64,000 bases of DNA from Mesostigma viride (taxonomy: Eukaryota > Streptophyta > Mesostigmatophyceae > Mesostigmatales > Mesostigmataceae), in NCBI GenBank assembly GCA_009746045.1, contig RPFO01000156.1, positions 1,545,381 to 1,609,380 of the forward strand. Direction: 5' to 3'. The notes beneath the pieces were generated by a model that was given only the letters and a program-made list of their open reading frames with translations, ran no database searches and was not told the origin of the DNA. Position 1 is the stretch's first letter; every line of letters begins with the position of its first letter. Both the position numbers and the translations under genes were made by a program. This document shows positions 10,673-33,650 of the stretch, one piece after another.

Positions 10673-13600
10673 ACTAAGAATAAGAATAAGAATAAGAATA
10701 AGAATAAGAATAAGAATAAGAATAAGAATAAGAATAAGAATAAGAATGAGAATAAGAATGAGAATAAGAATGAGAATGGGAATGGGAATGGGAATGGGAA
10801 TGGGAATGGGAATGGGAATGGGAATGGGAATGGGAATGGGAATGGGAATGGGAATGGGAATGGGAATGGGAATGGGAATGGGAATGGGAATGGGAATGGG
10901 AATGGGAATGGGAATGGGAATGGGAATGGGAATGGGAATGGGAATGGGAATGGGAATGGGAATGGGAATGGGAATGGGAATGGGAATGGGAATGGGAATG
11001 GGAATGGGAATGGGAATGGGAATGGGAATGGGAATGGGAATGGGAATGGGAATGGGAATGGGAATGGGAATGGGAATGGGAATGGGAATGGGAATGGGAA
11101 TGGGAATGGGAATGGGAATGGGAATGGGAATGGGAATGGGAATGGGAATGGGAATGGGAATGGGAATGGGAATGGGAATGGGAATGGGAATGGGAATGGG
11201 AATGGGAATGGGAATGGGAATGGGAATGGGAATGGGAATGGGAATGGGAATGGGAATGGGAATGGGAATGGGAATGGGAATGGGAATGGGAATGGGAATG
11301 GGAATGGGAATGGGAATGGGAATGGGAATGGGAATGGGAATGGGAATGGGAATGGGAATGGGAATGGGAATGGGAATGGGAATGGGAATGGGAATGGGAA
11401 TGGGAATGGGAATGGGAATGGGAATGGGAATGGGAATGGGAATGGGAATGGGAATGGGAATGGGAATGGGAATGGGAATGGGAATGGGAATGGGAATGGG
11501 AATGGGAATGGGAATGGGAATGGGAATGGGAATGGGAATGGGAATGGGAATGGGAATGGGAATGGGAATGGGAATGGGAATGGGAATGGGAATGGGAATG
11601 GGAATGGGAATGGGAATGGGAATGGGAATGGGAATGGGAATGGGAATGGGAATGGGAATGGGAATGGGAATGGGAATGGGAATGGGAATGGGAATGGGAA
11701 TGGGAATGGGAATGGGAATGGGAATGGGAATGGGAATGGGAATGGGAATGGGAATGGGAATGGGAATGGGAATGGGAATGGGAATGGGAATGGGAATGGG
11801 AATGGGAATGGGAATGGGAATGGGAATGGGAATGGGAATGGGAATGGGAATGGGAATGGGAATGGGAATGGGAATGGGAATGGGAATGGGAATGGGAATG
11901 GGAATGGGAATGGGAATGGGAATGGGAATGGGAATGGGAATGGGAATGGGAATGGGAATGGGAATGGGAATGGGAATGGGAATGGGAATGGGAATGGGAA
12001 TGGGAATGGGAATGGGAATGGGAATGGGAATGGGAATGGGAATGGGAATGGGAATGGGAATGGGAATGGGAATGGGAATGGGAATGGGAATGGGAATGGG
12101 AATGGGAATGGGAATGGGAATGGGAATGGGAATGGGAATGGGAATGGGAATGGGAATGGGAATGGGAATGGGAATGGGAATGGGAATGGGAATGGGAATG
12201 GGAATGGGAATGGGAATGGGAATGGGAATGGGAATGGGAATGGGAATGGGAATGGGAATGGGAATGGGAATGGGAATGGGAATGGGAATGGGAATGGGAA
12301 TGGGAATGGGAATGGGAATGGGAATGGGAATGGGAATGGGAATGGGAATGGGAATGGGAATGGGAATGGGAATGGGAATGGGAATGGGAATGGGAATGGG
12401 AATGGGAATGGGAATGGGAATGGGAATGGGAATGGGAATGGGAATGGGAATGGGAATGGGAATGGGAATGGGAATGGGAATGGGAATGGGAATGGGAATG
12501 GGAATGGGAATGGGAATGGGAATGGGAATGGGAATGGGAATGGGAATGGGAATGGGAATGGGAATGGGAATGGGAATGGGAATGGGAATGGGAATGGGAA
12601 TGGGAATGGGAATGGGAATGGGAATGGGAATGGGAATGGGAATGGGAATGGGAATGGGAATGGGAATGGGAATGGGAATGGGAATGGGAATGGGAATGGG
12701 AATGGGAATGGGAATGGGAATGGGAATGGGAATGGGAATGGGAATGGGAATGGGAATGGGAATGGGAATGGGAATGGGAATGGGAATGGGAATGGGAATG
12801 GGAATGGGAATGGGAATGGGAATGGGAATGGGAATGGGAATGGGAATGGGAATGGGAATGGGAATGGGAATGGGAATGGGAATGGGAATGGGAATGGGAA
12901 TGGGAATGGGAATGGGAATGGGAATGGGAATGGGAATGGGAATGGGAATGGGAATGGGAATGGGAATGGGAATGGGAATGGGAATGGGAATGGGAATGGG
13001 AATGGGAATGGGAATGGGAATGGGAATGGGAATGGGAATGGGAATGGGAATGGGAATGGGAATGGGAATGGGAATGGGAATGGGAATGGGAATGGGAATG
13101 GGAATGGGAATGGGAATGGGAATGGGAATGGGAATGGGAATGGGAATGGGAATGGGAATGGGAATGGGAATGGGAATGGGAATGGGAATGGGAATGGGAA
13201 TGGGAATGGGAATGGGAATGGGAATGGGAATGGGAATGGGAATGGGAATGGGAATGGGAATGGGAATGGGAATGGGAATGGGAATGGGAATGGGAATGGG
13301 AATGGGAATGGGAATGGGAATGGGAATGGGAATGGGAATGGGAATGGGAATGGGAATGGGAATGGGAATGGGAATGGGAATGGGAATGGGAATGGGAATG
13401 GGAATGGGAATGGGAATGGGAATGGGAATGGGAATGGGAATGGGAATGGGAATGGGAATGGGAATGGGAATGGGAATGGGAATGGGAATGGGAATGGGAA
13501 TGGGAATGGGAATGGGAATGGGAATGGGAATGGGAATGGGAATGGGAATGGGAATGGGAATGGGAATGGGAATGGGAATGGGAATGGGAATGGGAATGGG

Positions 13601-15372
13601 AATGGGAATGGGAATGGGAATGGGAATGGGAATGGGAATGGGAATGGGAATGGGAATGGGAATGGGAATGGGAATGGGAATGGGAATGGGAATGGGAATG
13701 GGAATGGGAATGGGAATGGGAATGGGAATGGGAATGGGAATGGGAATGGGAATGGGAATGGGAATGGGAATGGGAATGGGAATGGGAATGGGAATGGGAA
13801 TGGGAATGGGAATGGGAATGGGAATGGGAATGGGAATGGGAATGGGAATGGGAATGGGAATGGGAATGGGAATGGGAATGGGAATGGGAATGGGAATGGG
13901 AATGGGAATGGGAATGGGAATGGGAATGGGAATGGGAATGGGAATGGGAATGGGAATGGGAATGGGAATGGGAATGGGAATGGGAATGGGAATGGGAATG
14001 GGAATGGGAATGGGAATGGGAATGGGAATGGGAATGGGAATGGGAATGGGAATGGGAATGGGAATGGGAATGGGAATGGGAATGGGAATGGGAATGGGAA
14101 TGGGAATGGGAATGGGAATGGGAATGGGAATGGGAATGGGAATGGGAATGGGAATGGGAATGGGAATGGGAATGGGAATGGGAATGGGAATGGGAATGGG
14201 AATGGGAATGGGAATGGGAATGGGAATGGGAATGGGAATGGGAATGGGAATGGGAATGGGAATGGGAATGGGAATGGGAATGGGAATGGGAATGGGAATG
14301 GGAATGGGAATGGGAATGGGAATGGGAATGGGAATGGGAATGGGAATGGGAATGGGAATGGGAATGGGAATGGGAATGGGAATGGGAATGGGAATGGGAA
14401 TGGGAATGGGAATGGGAATGGGAATGGGAATGGGAATGGGAATGGGAATGGGAATGGGAATGGGAATGGGAATGGGAATGGGAATGGGAATGGGAATGGG
14501 AATGGGAATGGGAATGGGAATGGGAATGGGAATGGGAATGGGAATGGGAATGGGAATGGGAATGGGAATGGGAATGGGAATGGGAATGGGAATGGGAATG
14601 GGAATGGGAATGGGAATGGGAATGGGAATGGGAATGGGAATGGGAATGGGAATGGGAATGGGAATGGGAATGGGAATGGGAATGGGAATGGGAATGGGAA
14701 TGGGAATGGGAATGGGAATGGGAATGGGAATGGGAATGGGAATGGGAATGGGAATGGGAATGGGAATGGGAATGGGAATGGGAATGGGAATGGGAATGGG
14801 AATGGGAATGGGAATGGGAATGGGAATGGGAATGGGAATGGGAATGGGAATGGGAATGGGAATGGGAATGGGAATGGGAATGGGAATGGGAATGGGAATG
14901 GGAATGGGAATGGGAATGGGAATGGGAATGGGAATGGGAATGGGAATGGGAATGGGAATGGGAATGGGAATGGGAATGGGAATGGGAATGGGAATGGGAA
15001 TGGGAATGGGAATGGGAATGGGAATGGGAATGCGAATGCGAATGCGAATGCGAATGCGAATGCGAATGCGAATGCGAATGCGAATGCGAATGCGAATGCG
15101 AATGCGAATGCGAATGCGAATGCGAATGCGAATGCGAATGAGAATGCGAATGCGAATGCGAATGCGAATGATAATGCGAATGCGAATGCGAATGAGAATG
15201 AGAATGAGAATGAGAATGAGAATGAGAATGAGAATGAGAATGAGAATGCGAATGCGAATGCGAATGCGAATGATAATGCGAATGCGAATGCGAATGAGAA
15301 TGAGAATGAGAATGAGAATGAGAATGAGAATGAGAATGAGAATGCGAATGAGAATGAGAATGAGAATGAGAA
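10673..15372. repeat. Hexanucleotide satellite, 4.7 kb, core (GGGAAT)n
   Basis: From about 10778 to 15030 the plus strand is an uninterrupted run of GGGAAT, about 4.25 kb or roughly 700 units, with no substitution that I can see. The left flank (10673-10777) consists of AATAAG then AATGAG units; the right flank (15031-15372) of AATGCG, AATGAG and a few AATGAT units. All variants keep the AAT and the last G. Runs of GGG spaced by three bases fit the G-quadruplex consensus on the plus strand. Open frames through it (Asn-Gly or Met-Gly repeats) are products of the repeat, not genes. Confidence 0.98.
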
Positions 15373-15377
15373 TTACA
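15373..15377 (-). promoter_or_regulatory. Candidate TGTAA polyadenylation signal of the GT29 gene
   Basis: On the minus strand TGTAA begins 9 bases after the last base of the TAA stop and lies immediately before the hexanucleotide array. TGTAA is the usual green-algal polyadenylation signal. If used, the 3' untranslated region is very short and cleavage falls at the edge of the array. Confidence 0.45.
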
Positions 15378-15385
15378 AATGGGCC

Positions 15386-26636
<11,251 letters not shown>

Positions 26637-27530
26637 GGTTGCTTCATTTACTCATGACTTGGATGACAGGGTTTGGCTAAAGCAGGTTCCGCTGCCATTC
26701 ATACGCAGCACCCGAAGCGTACTTTCGGCAACGGCAGCTTCCTAAGTAATCCTAGCTATCAAGAAGAAAGCATGTTGTAGAGTACAGCAGGGCAATTCGC
26801 TGCCTCAGCTGCGGAAGCACGCACAACGTCGCACGACCGTGTCAGAAGTCATAGCTGTATTAGGTTCATACACAGTGCATTCCCGGGCTAAACGTACGCC
26901 CGATATGGGTATTAAGTTACTGCAGCTTTGTTGATATATCTGTAGAATTGGACTGCTTAGAATGCTTTCTTCGTAGTTCGTCCTGCCTTGCCAGTGCGAT
27001 CAGGGACGTAAAAATAATGGTTGTCGAGAACGCCAAGGTTGGGGAAAACTGGTGTTTGCGTGTCAAGGCATTATTGAAGGCAAAACAGCGCCAAAATTGG
27101 CTGTGCCTGCGGGTGATGAGCGGCAGCAGAAAATATAGTGCCTTACGTAACATCGCCGGCACACGTGGTCCTCGCGACCGGCGCTCGGGGCGGCCGCCGG
27201 CCACCGGACGCCGGACGGTATGATGCACGCGACCGGTTAATGGGGCATACATGTAGCTACATACTACAATCATGGCCGTGTAAGTTATGGGCTTATTGTA
27301 GCTTGTGCAGTAGTACGTATTGCACGACAGTGAGCTCGGCTATACTAAGACTCAATGTTGGTCCCGGCGCAAAAATAATGGCCAACTATGATCTTGGTAA
27401 AGTCACCAGCCTAGACTGGGCTGCCCTCGAATGCAAACTACATTATCATTGTTGAGGCAACCGATCATTCTACACACATTGAGCCGGTAACTACCGATTA
27501 CTTATCAGTGTACCCGCCGCCATGACACGA
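26637..27530. other. Region upstream of the GT29 gene, no gene recognised
   Basis: The first 0.9 kb upstream of the GT29 start codon should hold its promoter and leader. I cannot place a core promoter element. Confidence 0.4.
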
Positions 27531-27745
27531 ATTAGAATGCAAATGCAAAGGATATAGTTGCATCACCGAGACCAAGCTGCGCACTGCCTCCAAGCAACTC
27601 CGCTTCTACGCCGCCGTAGGAACTGACCAGCTCCCCGCCCCTGTGATTAAACTGATCGACGGCGTTCACGGGGTTCTTGCTTGACGTAGACCTGCAACCG
27701 GATCTTGCTTGCCGACACGCCGCCAATTCCTGCTAAAGTGGCAGC
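27531..27745 (+). mobile_element. Short LINE-like fragment next to the Ty3 element
   Basis: The plus strand reads KLRTASKQLRFYAAVG and CNRILLADTPPIPAK, resembling the segment at about 5965-6190 upstream of the reverse transcriptase in LINE copy A. It ends at the ACAAC target duplication of the Ty3 element. Confidence 0.4.
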
Positions 27746-27750
27746 ACAAC
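27746..27750. repeat. Target-site duplication of the Ty3 element (left)
   Basis: ACAAC immediately outside the 3' LTR; the matching copy is 39586-39590 outside the 5' LTR. Confidence 0.9.
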
Positions 27751-28333
27751 TGTTACGTCCCTGCCCAGACACTCCTAGCCTGAGCTACGTAGCGAAAGAC
27801 CCTTCTTGCCGGAATTAGGAATAATTCAAGATAGCCTAAAGTAGGTTGCGCTTCACGACGTGAGTCGTGAGATATCTGGCATCACGGCTTAATGCCAAGC
27901 TAATTAGTTCACACTTATAATGGCTAGCAATACCAATTACAAATGGATAATGCCCCGGGCTCAATGTGTAGGCGTATTCGCACTTATCATTCATTAAACC
28001 AAGAGGACGAGACTCTCGTCCTCGGACCAATTTAACCTAGGTTGGTTGCGGCGCAGATACACGCCAATTTCCTAGAACAATCCGAGTCACTCATTCCACG
28101 TAGGATCCGGGCCGACATCGACCCTCAACTATAGGATCCACGCCTAGAACCACTGACAGACTCAGAACCGGCGCGGCGCCACAGCGCCGGCCCCTAAAAG
28201 GACAACCTAGGACCAAAATAACTAGTCCAATTCACACAATAGCCAAGGTCCGTAAAACCCAAGTCCAATAGACCAAACAGCCTTAGTAATTTATTCCATT
28301 GTTACGTCCGGCCAAAAGGGCAGGGACGTAACA
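27751..28333 (-). repeat. 3' LTR of the Ty3 element
   Basis: 583 bp beginning TGTTACGTCCCTGCC and ending GGCAGGGACGTAACA, a 15-bp perfect terminal inverted repeat. Positions 28299-28333 also form a local hairpin (TGTTACGTCC with GGGACGTAACA). Confidence 0.92.
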
Positions 28334-28350
28334 CTCCTCCCCCCCATGGG
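28334..28350 (-). promoter_or_regulatory. Polypurine tract of the Ty3 element
   Basis: On the minus strand the sequence GGGGGGGAGGAG lies directly before the 3' LTR, the place where plus-strand priming starts in LTR retrotransposons. Confidence 0.75.
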
Positions 28351-28538
28351 GGTCGGTAGTCCCTACCGTACAAGTAGATTGGAAAAACAACGCTACTATA
28401 AGAGTACTATGTCCCAACCTCGGTTCACCCGCAGGTTAGTAATGCCAGTTCCTCTAGAAGTTGATACACAGGACCAACTCTGACGTAGTAGTAAGACTCT
28501 GATGGTGACTGGATCAATCCGCTATCCGTCACGAAAAA

Positions 28539-31039
28539 CTATTCTAACCACTTAGCGTCCGCCGCTAGTGGCACGTCGCTGCGACAGGACTTCAGTGAGG
28601 CCCTACGCCCCGCGTGGGTCATCTGTGAAATCATCACCCCAGGGTGCGAACACAGGTCAACCTCAAAAGCCACCTGGTAGGGGGACACCTTCTGCCGACC
28701 CAGCCGGGACAGCTCCACCCACGACCCTCGGGGCCACAGAGACAGGAACCCAGCGAGGTACTGGGGATGGGTGAACATGAGCGTCAACGCCGACCGATCC
28801 ACCACCCCACACCGGTGCTCGCGAACAAAGTGCACCCCCATCAGGAAAACCTCCATACGCACGTGATCATCGTTGATCGACACCGTCCGGGCCCCTACAA
28901 TATCGGGCGCCACCAGATTAAGAAAGGCACTCCCCTCCGCTGGAGCCACCTTGGGAGGCGTCACCACGTGCTTCACCCCATCGACCTGATAGCGCCAATC
29001 CCACCAGTCTTCGGACCCGAATCGCACAACATGCCCCACCGCAGCGGGGAAACGAGGGTCGTCGGGTTGCGGCAGGGGCAGGGGAACCTGGGGCAGAAAG
29101 GTGATCTCTACCTGTTCCCAGTAAGCCCCGCGATCCACAGCGAACCAAGGACCCGCGCGAAACACCAGAGGAGCAGGTAGGTGCGTACCCGGGGGAACCT
29201 GAAAAGCCGGAGGCCCCTCGAATGTCACACAAGCTTCTCCGTGCGCGGTCCTGGCCCACCATGTCGCACCACTCTGCCCGGTACCGGCCGTATGAAGTCC
29301 CCAATGACCACTCCTCGTGAGATGACCCAGGAGCTCTGGAGGCCGCATCATAGCCCACTGAGGTGGCAGCAGAATGATCGCCTTGACGACCGTGCTGGAC
29401 CATCAGGCGCTGTATCAGGTCCTGTCCTGATTGTACCGCAGCTACGAGCGCTTCCAAGCGCATCACGGGCTCCGCTGGTACCAGAATGCCCGTTCCGCTG
29501 GGATCCTCGCGGCCCGAGGTCGCGTCTCTGCCAGGGGTGTAGGCACGGTTCCTCCGCGGAAGGGTGCGAGTGTCGACCCGACGAAGTGGGACGGATGTGT
29601 CCCTCCGCAGGACGTGGCATTGATGAGCCGGCTGGTGCAGGCCGGGGACGTGGATCCAGGGAGACCAAAAGGTAGGCTCCGGTGGTTCCAAGGAGACAAG
29701 GAAGGTAGGCTCCTCCTGGCCCGCATCCGTCGGAGGATCTAAGGGGGCCACAACCGGGGGCTCGCCCCCGGCCGGCTGTTCTGTCCTAGCCGGAGCAGCT
29801 CCCGTCGTATCCGACCGCGGTCGCCGAGACTCTCGCTCCAATTCCACCGCCGACCCCCACGTGCGCTCCCAGTGCCGATCCGCCGGGCGACGAGGTGGTG
29901 GTGACGCTCGGCGAGCAGGGCGTACCTCCGTTCCCGAGTCCGAACGGGAACGCGAGCGCGATGACGGTGAGGGCGAGCGCCGACGTGCAGGCCGGTCTGG
30001 AGCACGCCGAGATCTGGTTGGCTGCCTCCGCCCCAACCCGTGGACCGCGGGCGAGACCCTCGCCCAGAGGGGCGCCCCCAGCCCATCGCCGGCGGTGGCG
30101 CCTCGAAACGCGTCACAGGACGATGTCCTGCGCCGCCCTCCAAGGAGCCCCCAGAAGGTGGATCCCTTGAAGGGGGACGAGGAAGAGGACGGGGAGGGTA
30201 GTCATCAGAGTCGGAGTCGTCACCCTCGCTCCCATCATCCTGGTCCTCGTCGTCCATCGCCACGATGCGATCCAGGCCTGCCGTAACGAGTACTGACCCG
30301 CGCGCATACACTTCTCGCCCCGCAACGCCCCTTCAACGGGAGGTATCGAGGAAAGTAGTTCTCCAGATGCTTCCGCACCTCGGGTGGAATCAGGAGGAGC
30401 AACAGCCGTGGAAATACCAGACCTGCATCCAGCGTGTTCACGCACGCATGACACAGGCACTCCCGCTCATGGGTTTCCCAGTCGATACCGACCACCACGC
30501 CGTCGCGCTCGGCGGTGCGGGTCTCGATCTTGAACCCCACATTTCTTCGCACGAACCATCGAAAATCCTCCAGCTTAGCGGGGCCGACATGCGCCAGAAT
30601 GGAATCAGCGCGGAGATCTGACGGCATCTGGTTACGGCGCCGACGACGCCGCTCCACCAAGTCACCCTCCCGACCATAGTCGCGCACGAACACCGGGGGT
30701 TAAATGTCTCCTCATTCAGCTCCTTCACTAGCTGCAGCGCGCGCGCGTCCGGGCTCCGGGTCTGGACGACGTCTCGTGCCGGCCACCACCGCCCGAGCCC
30801 CCGGCCCTTGAAACGCCCCTTCGGACTGCAGGCTCTCCGCGAGCTGTCTGCATCCTGTCAACCTGTTCTGGTAGAGGGGCCTCCGGGTAATCTGTCGTGT
30901 CCATATCCACCAGATCTTCCTCACTCGAATCCCCGTCTACTACCCGGATCCCTGCCTCTACGGCCTCCGCGGCGCTGGCAGAAGTCTGGCCTCGGGAAGC
31001 GCCTCCGCGGCGTCCCCCTGCACGGCCCACACACCACAA
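28539..31039 (-). CDS. Extra coding region (ORF3) between pol and the 3' LTR, unknown function
   Basis: After the pol stop at 31121, the same strand holds frames that read as one protein broken by several frameshifts: about 31039-30728 (acidic, DSSEEDLVDMDTTDYPEAP), 30693-30235 (FRWFVRRNVGFKIETRTAER, then LCHACVNTLDAG), 30311-29739 (acidic DDEDQDDGSEGDDSDSDDY, then proline-rich), 30036-29350 (arginine/serine-rich, then EPVMRLEALVAAVQSGQDLI), and 29351-28539, the longest clean piece (270 residues, WWDWRYQVDGVKHVV, ending at a stop). The position is that of env, but I see no signal peptide, glycoprotein-like cysteine pattern or clear membrane anchor; one hydrophobic patch is LVFPRLLLLLIPPEV. 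It could be a structural or chromatin-related accessory protein. I do not recognise it. Confidence 0.55.
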
Positions 31040-31120
31040 GCCAAGGCGTTAGTCGGCGTGTACCTGATACCCGGTTCACACCTCACTCTCACCCTACACC
31101 GTACACCGTTATACCGCCTA

Positions 31121-32254
31121 TTAATGCAACTGGTGTGTCTTCTTGTATGCTTCCAGTAAGCGGGCGCAACCCGCTAACTCAGTAGGGGTGCGCCAGGAGT
31201 CCTCCGACTCATGCTGCGCGAATCGCCATCGCACACGGTACTGTCGCTGGGTCCCCCGACCTCGTTTGACATCTCGGTGTCCCACGATCGCAGCCACCTC
31301 ATCCTCCTGTTCCCCTGTGTCCGGATTGAACTCCAACGGGGCCGGGGGATTGACCCTACCCTGAATGGTGTTCTGGTGGTACAACTTGAGCTGGTCACGA
31401 TGGAAACGGTTGGACGTGAGGTTCCATGACACCGGGACGTCCACCTGGAACATGACGTCGTCAAACTTGGTGAGAACCTTGTAGGGGCCCAGGAACATGG
31501 GACGAAGCTTAGTCTTCAGCTCCTTCTCCACCTTGTGTGAGAATCGTCCGATCTGTGGGCCCTCCACCAGGACCCAATCGCCCACCTCAATGGACGGCGC
31601 CCGGTTATCCCGCTTGCCGGCTGTCCTCTCCAGATACCGCTCGGTCGCGGCGCGGTAGCCCTGGACTGCACTGTTATGAGCCTGGTGCATCCGCTGCAGC
31701 AAGCGATCAACCCCCTGGCGTGTGTCCAGCTTGACCTGATCCTCTCCCCGTTCGGGGCTCATAAGCAGGTCGGGAGGCGTGAGAGGGTGCCTGCCAGAGT
31801 TGAGGAAAAAGGGGGTAAATCCGTGGGCGGCCTGGGGAGCATTGTTCAGGGAGAACTCCACCAAGCCCAGAAGTTCCTCCCAATTGCTGCCCACCGCGTC
31901 GGTGTAGTGTCGCATGGTCTCCTGCACTGTGCGGTTCAACCGCTCCACCAGATGTGACGACGAACTGTGGTAGGCCGTGCCCAGCGACACCTTGGTGCCC
32001 AGCCGTTCGAAGAACTCCTGCCAGAATTTGGCCGTGAAGAGCTTGTCGCGGTCGGAGATGAACTGTCGGCTGAGCCCATGGAACCGGAACACGTGCGTCA
32101 GGTATATCTTGGCGCACTCCTCCGCAGTGAGGTCGGCCGGACACGGGGCCAAGTGACACATGCGCGTCAGGCGGTCCACGAACACCAGACCATGCTGTTG
32201 CCGCTCTTCGCCTTCTTGAACGGGCCGATGAAGTCCATCATGATAGAATCCCAA
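31121..32254 (-). CDS. Ty3 integrase core and chromodomain
   Basis: 377 residues; the first 20 or so are out of frame with the true polyprotein, which continues from the next block. [10 protein letters not shown] is the start of the core, FISDRDKLF holds the second catalytic Asp (residue 68) and HLVERLNRT the Glu (104). GPYKVLTKFDDVMFQVDVP and HRDQLKLYH form the usual C-terminal fold, and residues 318-371 are a chromodomain (YRVRWRFAQHESEDSWRTPT). The first catalytic Asp (MMDFIGPF) is in the neighbouring frame. The chromodomain is expected to steer integration through histone marks. Confidence 0.9.
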   Translation of the reverse strand: MGFYHDGLHRPVQEGEERQQHGLVFVDRLTRMCHLAPCPADLTAEECAKIYLTHVFRFHGLSRQFISDRDKLFTAKFWQEFFERLGTKVSLGTAYHSSSSHLVERLNRTVQETMRHYTDAVGSNWEELLGLVEFSLNNAPQAAHGFTPFFLNSGRHPLTPPDLLMSPERGEDQVKLDTRQGVDRLLQRMHQAHNSAVQGYRAATERYLERTAGKRDNRAPSIEVGDWVLVEGPQIGRFSHKVEKELKTKLRPMFLGPYKVLTKFDDVMFQVDVPVSWNLTSNRFHRDQLKLYHQNTIQGRVNPPAPLEFNPDTGEQEDEVAAIVGHRDVKRGRGTQRQYRVRWRFAQHESEDSWRTPTELAGCARLLEAYKKTHQLH

Positions 32255-33306
32255 GGACCCATCGGATCAGGTAACGTCTTGGGGACGGCTTGCGAGCCCG
32301 TGTTCCTGGACTTCATGATCTGGCACGAGGGGCACTGGCGCACATATGTCTCAATATACTCCTTCATCCCTGGCCAGTAGAAATGTTTGCGGGCCCGAGG
32401 ATAAAGACGGTGGCTTCCTTGATGTCCGCCTAGAAGCGAATCGTGGAGCTCGTGAAGCAAGGCGGCCCTACAAAGCTCCGGGACATACAGCCGCCATTCC
32501 TCCGGCTGGATACTCACGAACAGGCGTCCATCCTGGAACTTGCAAGGGTAGGCACCCATCTGCTGGGGATGCGCCCGGATGGCTTCAAGCGCCGCTTCCT
32601 CCGTGACCGTGAAACGACTGATCATCGTCTCCAGGTCCGACGTGACTGTGAACGCGTCCGCGGCCGGTTCTGTCTCCGCACTCGCCTGGTTGACGAATTC
32701 GGAGAAGACTGTGGGCGGGCCGATCGGCTGAAGCTGAAAAATTCCCTGGGGCGGCACCACATGGCTAAGGGGCATGCGCATATGCGATCCCTCCCCCTCC
32801 CCGGGGGCGTCCACGTCCTCGTGGGCACTCGTCTCCTCCAAGAGAGGTGACAAGTCATCGCTGGTGGTGTGTCCCAGATGAAACAGGTGGCGGGCCCGGG
32901 GAGACCGTGGCTCCGCGCCGTAGGCGGTCCCCGGGGCGGCCACTGGTACGCAAGTGGTATGAAGCACATCCATGTCCTCGTAGAACCAATAGTCCGCCCG
33001 TCGCGAAAGGGCGTCTGGCACCACGTTGTCCGCGCCCTTGACGTATTGGATCTTGAATGGCGCAAACTGTGACAAGTACTCCATCCACCGCGCTTGGCGG
33101 GGCGTCAGGTTGGGCTGCACCAGGAGGTGGGTGAGCGGCCGGTGGTCGGTGTGGATCACCAGGCGGTGGGGGTCGAGATCCCCCTGCTCACTAATGGCCA
33201 CCGAAAACTGGGCCCCCAGAAGATGGTGACGCCACGTGTGGCAGCTGTAGACTACTGCCAGAAGCTCCTGCTGATGCACTGGGTAATTCCGCTCCGCCGG
33301 AATCAT
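32167..33306 (-). CDS. Ty3 RNase H and integrase zinc domain
   Basis: 379 residues. Starts within RNase H ([20 protein letters not shown], then [13 protein letters not shown] and [11 protein letters not shown]), followed by a linker and the integrase HHCC zinc motif ([17 protein letters not shown] with CPSC) and MMDFIGPF with the first catalytic Asp. It then leaves frame near 32220. The start of RNase H lies in the frame of the block above. Confidence 0.88.
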   Translation of the reverse strand: MIPAERNYPVHQQELLAVVYSCHTWRHHLLGAQFSVAISEQGDLDPHRLVIHTDHRPLTHLLVQPNLTPRQARWMEYLSQFAPFKIQYVKGADNVVPDALSRRADYWFYEDMDVLHTTCVPVAAPGTAYGAEPRSPRARHLFHLGHTTSDDLSPLLEETSAHEDVDAPGEGEGSHMRMPLSHVVPPQGIFQLQPIGPPTVFSEFVNQASAETEPAADAFTVTSDLETMISRFTVTEEAALEAIRAHPQQMGAYPCKFQDGRLFVSIQPEEWRLYVPELCRAALLHELHDSLLGGHQGSHRLYPRARKHFYWPGMKEYIETYVRQCPSCQIMKSRNTGSQAVPKTLPDPMGPWDSIMMDFIGPFKKAKSGNSMVWCSWTA

Positions 33307-33650
33307 TGTGCGTGAGATATACTCGATGGGCTGAAGACCCTTGCCTTGGTCCTGCAGAGGACACCCCCGATGGCCACCTTGCTGGCGTCCGTAGCCACGA
33401 CGAAAGGAAGGGCCGGGTCCGGCAGGATAAGGACTGGTGCTGTGGTGAGGTGGCGCTTAAGCGCCTCAAAAGCCTGTTGGCACTGCTCAGCCCAGAGGAA
33501 CGGGGTACCCTTCTTGAGAAGAGCGTTGATCGGGCGGCGATGGTGGCAAACCGCGGGATGAACCGTCGGTAGTAAGATGCCAATCCCAGGAAGCTGCGCA
33601 CCCCCTTCACGTCCGTAGGGACAGGCCATTGCTGGACGGACTCGATCTTC
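33303..33650 (-). CDS. Ty3 reverse transcriptase to RNase H connection (frameshifted pieces)
   Basis: Two frames bridge the polymerase and RNase H. The frame at 33610-33540 gives [20 protein letters not shown], the conserved segment just after the polymerase. The frame at 33530-33303 gives [20 protein letters not shown] and [15 protein letters not shown] with the first RNase H Asp. Neither frame is open across both, so one-base shifts lie near 33650, 33540 and 33310. Confidence 0.8.
   Translation of the reverse strand, partial: EDRVRPAMACPYGREGGAQLPGIGILLPTVHPAVCHHRRPINALLKKGTPFLWAEQCQQAFEALKRHLTTAPVLILPDPALPFVVATDASKVAIGGVLCRTKARVFSPSSISHAQ

Noticed and set aside
10673-15372. Telomere or interstitial telomeric repeat
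   Set aside because: The unit GGGAAT is not a rotation of TTAGGG, TTTAGGG or TTTTAGGG, and coding sequence continues on one side.
28918-30036. One 372-residue serine/arginine-rich host gene
   Set aside because: It lies inside the Ty3 element between pol and the 3' LTR on the same strand, and its end is out of frame with the cleaner block at 28539-29351; better treated as part of ORF3.
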